DNA from: Tubulanus polymorphus
Taxonomy: Eukaryota; Nemertea; Palaeonemertea; Tubulaniformes; Tubulanidae
Assembly: GCF_964204645.1 (NCBI RefSeq)
Contig: NC_134026.1
Coordinates: forward strand, 30,938,650 to 31,002,649
DNA: 64,000 nucleotides
Reading direction: 5' to 3'
This document shows, in pieces, positions 56,601 to 64,000 of the stretch. Position numbers and translations under genes: made by a program. The stretch's first letter is position 1; each line of letters begins with the position of its first letter. The notes under the pieces were generated by a model. It was not told where the DNA came from. It saw only the letters and a program-made list of their open reading frames with translations, and searched no databases.

Positions 56601-58480
56601 TTACATGAACAAAATGAGAAACTTCAATTGATTCAATTCAACTTTTTAACTTCACTTCTAAAAGCATTTGATCATCATCGATATTGAAATATTGATGTAT
56701 AAAAATATTGGATTCATTGTGAATCTTTTGCAAAATAGAGATTTCAGTAACTAAGATGGAATGGTGAGTCTTCTTTAGAAGATCAAGATTTCACTATAAA
56801 TTCTCTAAGTTGATCTTAATTTACCTAACACTTACTGGGGAATCCAGAACTTTCAAACAAGTAAAACTAAATATCAACTCCACATCAAAATATGAGGCTT
56901 CATTAAAAGAGATCTCGATGATTCTTTTTTAAATTGAGATTGAGAAATCGGTAAGAAAATATTTGGAATATTGCAAATACTTAAGCGATTACGATTTCAA
57001 GTAAAAAAATACTGAACACCCCGAGATTTTACACATTTCTACAGAGACAATTAACAAATTAATTAAAAGAATTTATTATTAAGAATTTATTTCAAACTGA
57101 GGAATAGGAACTTTGACGATAAAATGATTAAAACAGAGCTCGCGGAGATGATCTTATTACATGTAATGGCACAAGACAAGCGTGCTCACCACTGAACCGA
57201 TAGAACTTAAGTCTAATTAGTCAGTGATTAAACAGCGCTTGATTTCGTTATACAAAATACTATGAGAAACTAGTAACTATTTTAAACAGTTTCTAGTTTC
57301 TATAATACACCTTTAACAGAGCTCACAGAGACAATTTGAACTTTGTTAGTAGGATTTAGGGGGGCTAGCGATCGAACTAATGGTTATACACCTTCATATA
57401 ATCTTTTCAGTCAAACAAACTGTAACAACTAATATTCTATATTATATTCTCTCCTATATTGAGTCACATTATTTCTCTATCACAGAACTTTATAAAGATG
57501 ATGTTTAATACTTTTGGGCTAGTGAGACTATGTTTAGTTAGTACATCTAGCCAAGTGAACTAGCGTCCACGCGACTAGTGACTAAACAGCTTATAAAATA
57601 CTATAACGAGACAACTTATTTTCAGACGCTGCAAGCGTGCTCAGCATTAGACCTAGAGAACAAGTCAACTAGGCTAAAATATACACCTTTTAACAGTTAC
57701 ACATTTCAGAACAGATACTGAATTCAAAACAACTTACAATGATTTAAGGCAAGCTCATTAAACCACTCAACATTTACAAGATTATTACTGATCAATAACT
57801 ATATCAAATTACTGCTTGGCAGATGTAATAAGAATTTACTAACACTTTTACAAAGCAAGTTCTTTCTATCTTAACACATGAGTAAAGCTAATATACGTTA
57901 TATTAATTCCAGCACAGAGCTAACAGAGACAAGATCTTTTTTTGAACGATTTTGTTAGCAAAATTTTGGCCCAATAGAGGTTTTGTTATGAGGCGATAAA
58001 GAGAAAAGTCGTTTTACGATCTTTTCCTTTAAGTTTTCTTATGTGAAGTAATGATTGTGAACTCGTGCGGTGCAGACACAGAACATCGTTTAACGATTTT
58101 GTGTCATTTGGATGATTTTTTTTCTTTTCACTTTCAGTTAGATATTAAGCGTTAGAAATCTAAGTTTTTTGAGAGGAGCTTTTAAAAAAGCTTTTCGACA
58201 CCTCATTCTTAGTGTATTTTTACACATTCTACTTTTGGGTTTTGTAAACCCTGTAGCGCTCCACTCTATCCTTTCTCTCCCGCAATAGAAAAATAAATCA
58301 AACTTAGCTTTTTTATATTGCGACAATCATCAGTGTGGATCAACTGCGAGGTAGTGTGGATCAACTGGTGGTTCCACGATGCATCTGTTGGATTCTTCTG
58401 GTAGTATTTATGAACATGACTGTGCTAATTCTCCGTAGAATCTTCCGTTGGTCTCGCAGCATTAGTTATCGTCTAGATTT
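53661..58480. repeat. macrosatellite unit 2 (~4.82 kb)
   Basis: Starts with the same ATTTTGAAACATTCAGCTGG and is collinear with unit 1. It carries (CAG)8 at 55256, the inverted motif pairs (GGACTTTCATCTAATACGAG at about 55420; GGACTTCAGTCTAATACGAG at about 55766) and a 27-bp insertion near 58437 in the linker. It shares indels with unit 3 against unit 1 (for example AGATTATATTTACATTCG near 56580). Open frames of 60-65 codons recur in all units but their changes do not favour synonymous sites. Confidence 0.9.
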
Positions 58481-61400
58481 ATTTTGAAACATTCAGCTGG
58501 AAAGAAATGATATTTTTGAGGTGTACAATCCGTTCGAACATCTTATAATTTTACATGGAGAAGTTAAAATCAGTCTCTGTCATTTACAATTGCAATAATT
58601 GTATTATTTGATCAGTGATTGTCAATAAACCCCCGATTGATTAGTATTAGTAGCGTTAGTTAATCACTATTTAACACAGTGATCATTAACGTAGATTTCT
58701 CTGATACAAGATCAGTTAACGTTGATTTTATACAAAGTCCGCAGTGTCTTTAAAAAGACATTGAGATCCTACTGAACCTCATTGTCCGAGGAGTTTTGAT
58801 TTTCTTTTGACATTTTTCGGGGCTGTCTATTCTAAGACGATTTTCTTTGATTAGGCGGGAAAAGGACTAATTGGAGTTTGTTAAATTGGGAGCTAATAGA
58901 GAGACTGGTAACGCCACCTATTGCTCAGGCCTTTTAGTCTCTGCGCTCTGATAGGAATAGACAGTACTAAAAGGTGGATGTGCGAGTTCTAGGCGACTGG
59001 TAACGCCACCTATCGCTCGTCACCATCCTACCTTTAGCACTGAGAGTTGGGAGCTATAGGAAGGCTGGTAGCGCCACCTATTATTGCTCAGGCACCATAG
59101 TCTCTGCGCACTTACCTGATGCTCTGATCAAAGTTTAATGTATTTTTAGTTTTAGGGGAGTTTTTGAAATCTAAGAGCTATAGGAAGGCTGGTAGCGCCA
59201 CCTATTGCTCGGACACCATCATCTCCGCACACTTACCCAAAGCTCTGATTGTAAGGTTTCAGTGATTTTGGGAGAGTTTGAGAGGATGGTAGCACCACCT
59301 ATTGCTGAGGAATGGTCTACTCTTCGTCTCTGATAAGGCTGAATGCGTGGCTACCACAAGTGGCCAAGTGTCAAGTCAAACACAACTCATTGTGATAAGT
59401 AATTACAGTCTCATGGATGAAACCAACTTCTTATTAATGCATTTCAAGAGGCACAAAATGTGACAGAACACTTTTAAACCAGTGTGCACTAAATATCAGT
59501 AAATCATATGAAAATATCAACTTGTCATCAAAAAGTGAAGCTTTGATTGAAAGAGATCTTGAAATGACTCTTTTTGAAATTGAGATTCCACAAACAAAGA
59601 TTGAGCCTTCAGTAAGACGACATTTCAAATATCGTCAAAACTCTTGATATTGAGAATCTAGTGACAAAGATTCACTGACTGCACGTGATATATCAATATC
59701 TACTAATTGACGATATATCAAAATACTGATAGAAGTGACACAGTAATTAAACTAACATTCATAATTTCACATCAAAAGTTTCTCAAATTCTTTTTCATGG
59801 ATGATATTATCAGAGGACTGGCTCTGAAATTCTCGATATCCTACAGTGTTTTTCAGTCAAAAAGAAAAACACAAAAATTCTAATGAGTTTTTTCCGTCAA
59901 ATAGAAAAAACAGAATTGAAGTTTTTCCGTCAAAATGAAAAACTCAATGTTAAGTGATACAGTAATTTTGTATTTCAAGTTTCAGATGAAATAGCGACAA
60001 CCATCATTCATGCAGGTTTCATCTCTCAAATATTATTAGTCTGGTTTTCTGAATTCAAACTTAAGGAGTAGCGCAGGAGTAGCGCAGCAGCAGCGGCAGC
60101 AGCACCAAACAAACATAGAAATCACCAAATAATTTTGAGAAACTCTTTCACATTTTAACTGATGACATTCAGAATACAATACATGTGATTAAAACAAATA
60201 TAATGATTATGCAAATGAGATTGGAGAGAGTGCCACAAATGAATCGGGACTTTCATCTAATACGAGCACGCTGAAAACAGAAACATGTGTTAAATTGAAT
60301 GAGGCAAACCATTATGTATAAGACATGAATGAGTTCGCGGTGGTCCTTTTTGACCGGTTAAACTGACTTAACAAATAAAGAATGGTGAAATGTTGAATTG
60401 TAAATTTGTACTCGGAGAAGTCCCAAAACGACACCTCACCACTCATTTATTGTATCTCTAACCTAATGCTATTAATAGAACTGTACACAAAAAAAACATA
60501 AAACAGCCTTAAATAAATGATATTGAATATGAATTTTACCTCAAAATACCTCAAATTACTATATTTTGAAAAAGTGCCATTAAATGTTGAAGGACTTCAG
60601 TCTAATACGAGTACAAACAAATTAACGGTAAAAATATATTCAAAATTTGAATGAAGGTAAATTGATTGAAATCGAACCATTTATGCAGAGCATTACATAA
60701 AATAACTACTACATAAATAAGTTCACACTAGTGGCCTTGAATTAGACCAGATTGAAACTGATAAATCTTTAGAATTGTACTCGGACAAGTCCTGTATTTA
60801 TTTCAAAAAAGGCACTTCATTTTTTTCTAGTTCCTTATCATTCTATTGACACTGGTATCACTGATATTTATTATCAGCAAAAATATATTAAACTGAATTT
60901 GAAGTGAAGTTTCAAAGCGTCAAAGCTTTTACTCACTACACTTTATTTCAAGGGATTTCTACTTTTGATTGTTTGGTGCAAATTTAATCAATTAGAGTAT
61001 TTTAGATAACCAGACATTTTTTCATTTTGACTGAAACCTGCTCCAAGAAGGTTGCGCAGATTTGTATTAAATTGATAATAAACTGATCAAATTTCTACTT
61101 AATGTCAATAATTCTATAAGATATTCATATCTATATAAATATCAATATTCAATATCGAAATTAATTTTTTTGACTTTACTTCAAATTGAATTCATTTACG
61201 GAATTTCATTTTTCAAAACAATGAATTCGAAGGTAAGAACTTCCCTTGATTTTCTGAGAAACAATAGTTTTGTATCGAAATGATATTTCATGAACAAAGT
61301 GAGAAGGAAATTCAATCAATTCCTTTCAAAATAAAGATATAACTAACAAAGATGGAATGACGATTCTTTTACGATCAATTTTCACAAGATTCAGACGATT

Positions 61401-63160
61401 GACTAAGATTATATTTACATTCGAAATTACATGAACAAAATGAGATACTTCAATTGATTCAATTCAACTTTTTAACTTCACTTCTAAAAGCATTTGATCA
61501 TCATCGATATTGAAATATTGATGTATAAAAATATTGGATTCATTGTGAATCTTTTGCAAAATAGAGATTTCAGTAACTAAGATGGAATGGTGAGTCTTCT
61601 TTAGAAGATCAAGATTTCACTATAAATTCTCTAAGTTGATCTTAATTTACCTAACACTTACTGGGGAATCCAGAACTTTCAAACAAGTAAAACTAAATAT
61701 CAACTCCACATCAAAATATGAGGCTTCATTAAAAGAGATCTCGATGATTCTTTTTTAAATTGAGATTGAGAAATCGGTAAGAAAATATTTGGAATATTGC
61801 AAATACTTAAGCGATTACGATTTCAAGTAAAAAAATACTTAACACCCCGAGATTTTACACATTTCTACAGAGACAATTAACAAATTAATTAAAAGAATTT
61901 ATCATTAAGAATTTATTTCAAATTGAGGAATAGGAACTTTGACGATAAAATGATTAAAACAGAGCTCGCGGAGATGATCTTATTACACGTACTGGCACAA
62001 GACAAGCGTGCTCACCACTGAACCGATAGAACTTAAGTCTAATTAGTCAGTGATTAAACAGCGCTTGATTTCGTTATACAAAATACTATGAGAAACTAGT
62101 AACTATTTTAAACAGTTTCTAGTTTCTATAATACACCTTTCACAGAGCTCACAGAGACAATTTGAACTTTGTTAGTAGGATTTAGGGGGGCTAGCGATCG
62201 AACTAATGGTTATACACCTTCATATAATCTTTTCAGTCAAACAAACTGTAACAACTAATATTCTATATTATATTCTCTCCTATATTGAGTCACATTATTT
62301 CTCTATCACAGAACTTTATAAAGATAAACGTTTAATACTTTTTGGGCTAGTGAGACTATGTTTAGTTAGTACATCTAGCCAAGTGAACTAGCGTCCACGC
62401 GACTAGTGACTAAACAGCTTATAAAATACTATAACGAGACAACTTATTTTCAGACGCTGCAAGCGTGCTCAGCATTAGACCTAGAGAACAAGTCAACTAG
62501 GCTAAAATATACACCTTTTAACAGTTACACATTTCAGAACAGATACTGAATTCAAAACAACTTACAATGATTTAAGGCAAGCTCATTAAACCACTCAACA
62601 TTTACAAGAATATTACTGATCAATAACTATATTAAATTACTGCTTGGCAGATGTAATAAGAATTTACTAACACTTTTACAAAGCAAGTTCTTTCTATCTT
62701 AACACACGAATAAAGCTAATATACGTTATATTAATTCCAGCACAGAGCTAACAGAGACAAGATCTTTTTTTGAACGATTTTGTTAGCAAAATTTTGGCCC
62801 AATAGAGGTTTTGTTATGAGGCTGATAAAGAGAAAAGTCGTTTTACGATCTTTTCCTTTAAGTTTTCTTATGTGAAGTAATGATTGTGAACTCGTGCGGT
62901 GCAGACACAGAACATCGTTTAACGATTTTGTGTCATTTGGATGATTTTTTTTCTTTTCACTTTCAGTTAGATATTAAGCGTTAGAAATCTAAGTTTTTTG
63001 AGAGGAGCTTTTAAAAAAGCTTTTCGACACCTCATTCTTAGTGTATTTTTACACATTCTATTTTTGGGTTTTGTAAACCCTGTAGCGCTCCACTCTCTCC
63101 TTTCTCTCCCGCAATAGAAAAATAAATCAAACTTAGCTTTTTTATATTGCGACAATCATC
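58481..63160. repeat. macrosatellite unit 3 (~4.7 kb, diverged right end)
   Basis: Collinear with units 1 and 2 until CGACAATCATCA at about 63160. There the linker (GTGTGGATCAACTG...) is replaced by a 75-bp minisatellite. The CAG tract is interrupted (GCAGGAGTAGCGCAGCAGCA). It resembles unit 2 more than unit 1. Confidence 0.88.
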
Positions 63161-63189
63161 ACTGGGAGGTAGTGCTCTCAGTAGTTCTA

Positions 63190-63450
63190 GTAGTAGTAGT
63201 TCATTTTCTAGGAGTTCATCTTTTAGTTCTAATAGTTCATTGGACCCTAGTAGTGCCGTAGTTACTAGTAGTAGTTCATTTTCTAGGAGTTCATCTTTTA
63301 GTTCTAATAGTTCATTGGACCCTAGTAGTGACGTAGTTACTAGTAGTAGTTCATCTTCTAGGAGTTCATCTTCTAGTTAGAATAGTTCATTGGACCCTAG
63401 TAGTGCTGTGGTTTCTAGTAGTAGTTCATCTTCTAGTAGTTCTAGTAATT
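63190..63450 (+). repeat. 75-bp minisatellite, three copies
   Basis: The unit is AGTAGTAGTTCATTTTCTAG followed by GAGTTCATC, TTCTAATAGTTCATTGGACC, CTAGTAGTGCCGTAG. Three copies are followed by degenerate TAGTAGTTCATCTTC. One frame reads as Ser-rich (SSFSSNSSLDPSS) over 77 codons but has no other domain. The unit occupies the junction where another macrosatellite unit would be expected. Confidence 0.8.
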
Positions 63451-64000
63451 AGTTCATCTTCTCGATGTTCTAGGTCGTGGCTGGTCGACAACTTGGTTCA
63501 TCTTGCATTTGATGCATTCTTCTGACGGTCTCCATAAAAAAACACTTTCTGCGGCTGGAAATAAAGAAAATAGTAGATAATTTCTTGGAATCAGAATGTT
63601 AACGTTTACAATATGAAGCAAAGAAAAAAATATAGTTCAATCTCTGCGAGTAGAAACATGGATTATTACAACAAAATGAAAATAAATTGGGAATACAAAA
63701 AATTACGATTTATGAAAATGATTCTATGAAATTGTTATCAAAGTGTTCACAACAACTTTATTAGATGCAATGTTACTGGATATAAGACAATTACAATCAA
63801 TCCATAATTTAGAATTCAAACTTTCTCACCATGAAAACGGATGTTCTTGTTCTTGTTTTATTTAATTCAGCCCAGCACATCAGGACAGCATACAGGCAGC
63901 ACGGTGGCTCAGACATGAGTGCGGCGATTTAGACAGGGCGCCAACTGCTCTCAAACCTATTGACGCGTTACCGGATTAGGTTGGGAGACTATAGGCAACG
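63451..64000. other. right-edge region, possible SINE-like start
   Basis: GATGCATTCTTCTGACGGTC near 63511 loosely matches the linker word GATGCATCTGTTGGATTCTTCTGG of units 1-2, so this may be decayed array. At 63897-64000 GGCAGCACGGTGGCTCAGAC resembles a tRNA-derived SINE head, but the B box is not evident and the window ends. Confidence 0.3.

Noticed and set aside
63147-63380. 77-codon serine-rich frame
   Set aside because: Produced by the 75-bp TAGTAGTTC minisatellite; an in-frame TAG ends it within the third repeat.

Overview
This window looks like nuclear DNA from an invertebrate animal, most likely a marine lophotrochozoan or a similar bilaterian. The evidence is AT-rich, gene-poor sequence, a canonical GT-AG intron of about 16 kb inside a GPCR gene, intronless peptide-receptor-like GPCRs, many dispersed foldback repeats, and a short TTAGGG-type interstitial telomere tract. 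No species can be named from the sequence alone, and there is no sign of prokaryotic organisation.

Only three genes are well supported. (1) A two-exon alpha-1-adrenergic-like amine GPCR lies on the + strand, exon 1 at 21506-22607 and exon 2 at 38744-39555. It codes for 637 residues and its phase-1 intron sits just after TM6, as in vertebrate ADRA1 genes. (2) A secreted Frizzled-type cysteine-rich-domain protein lies on the - strand (40443-41270). It has a signal peptide, exactly ten Fz cysteines, a Pro/Thr/Glu 9-residue repeat stalk and a C-terminal coiled coil, but one in-frame TAG interrupts the repeat stalk. (3) An intronless orphan class-A GPCR lies on the - strand (42286-43311), with ERF in place of DRY and an NSxxNFFIY TM7. 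A short open frame at the left edge (3-155) may be the end of another membrane protein.

The rest is repeats. Positions 1-20 kb hold MITE-like elements with GGGCCAGTT termini and a dispersed family whose core, CTGANGA-stem-GAAACGT(C/T), resembles a type I hammerhead ribozyme. That family forms two 69-bp tandem arrays (10.38-10.76 kb and 13.1-13.8 kb). A 0.7-kb polypurine minisatellite lies just upstream of the adrenergic receptor. The receptor intron (22.6-38.7 kb) holds foldback elements, a 43-bp minisatellite and a nested-insertion composite at 36 kb. Positions 41-45 kb carry two compact foldback elements with hammerhead-like cores. Positions 47.5-48.8 kb hold 18-bp and 19-bp VNTRs. From 48.9 kb to the end lie three head-to-tail copies of a ~4.8-kb non-coding macrosatellite unit, followed by a 75-bp serine-coding-like minisatellite.

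The most noteworthy items are the hammerhead-like repeat family in tandem, foldback and relic forms, the Fz-CRD/stalk/coiled-coil gene with a single nonsense codon, and the 4.8-kb macrosatellite whose junctions appear to seed new minisatellites. All homology statements come from reading motifs by eye; no database search was possible.
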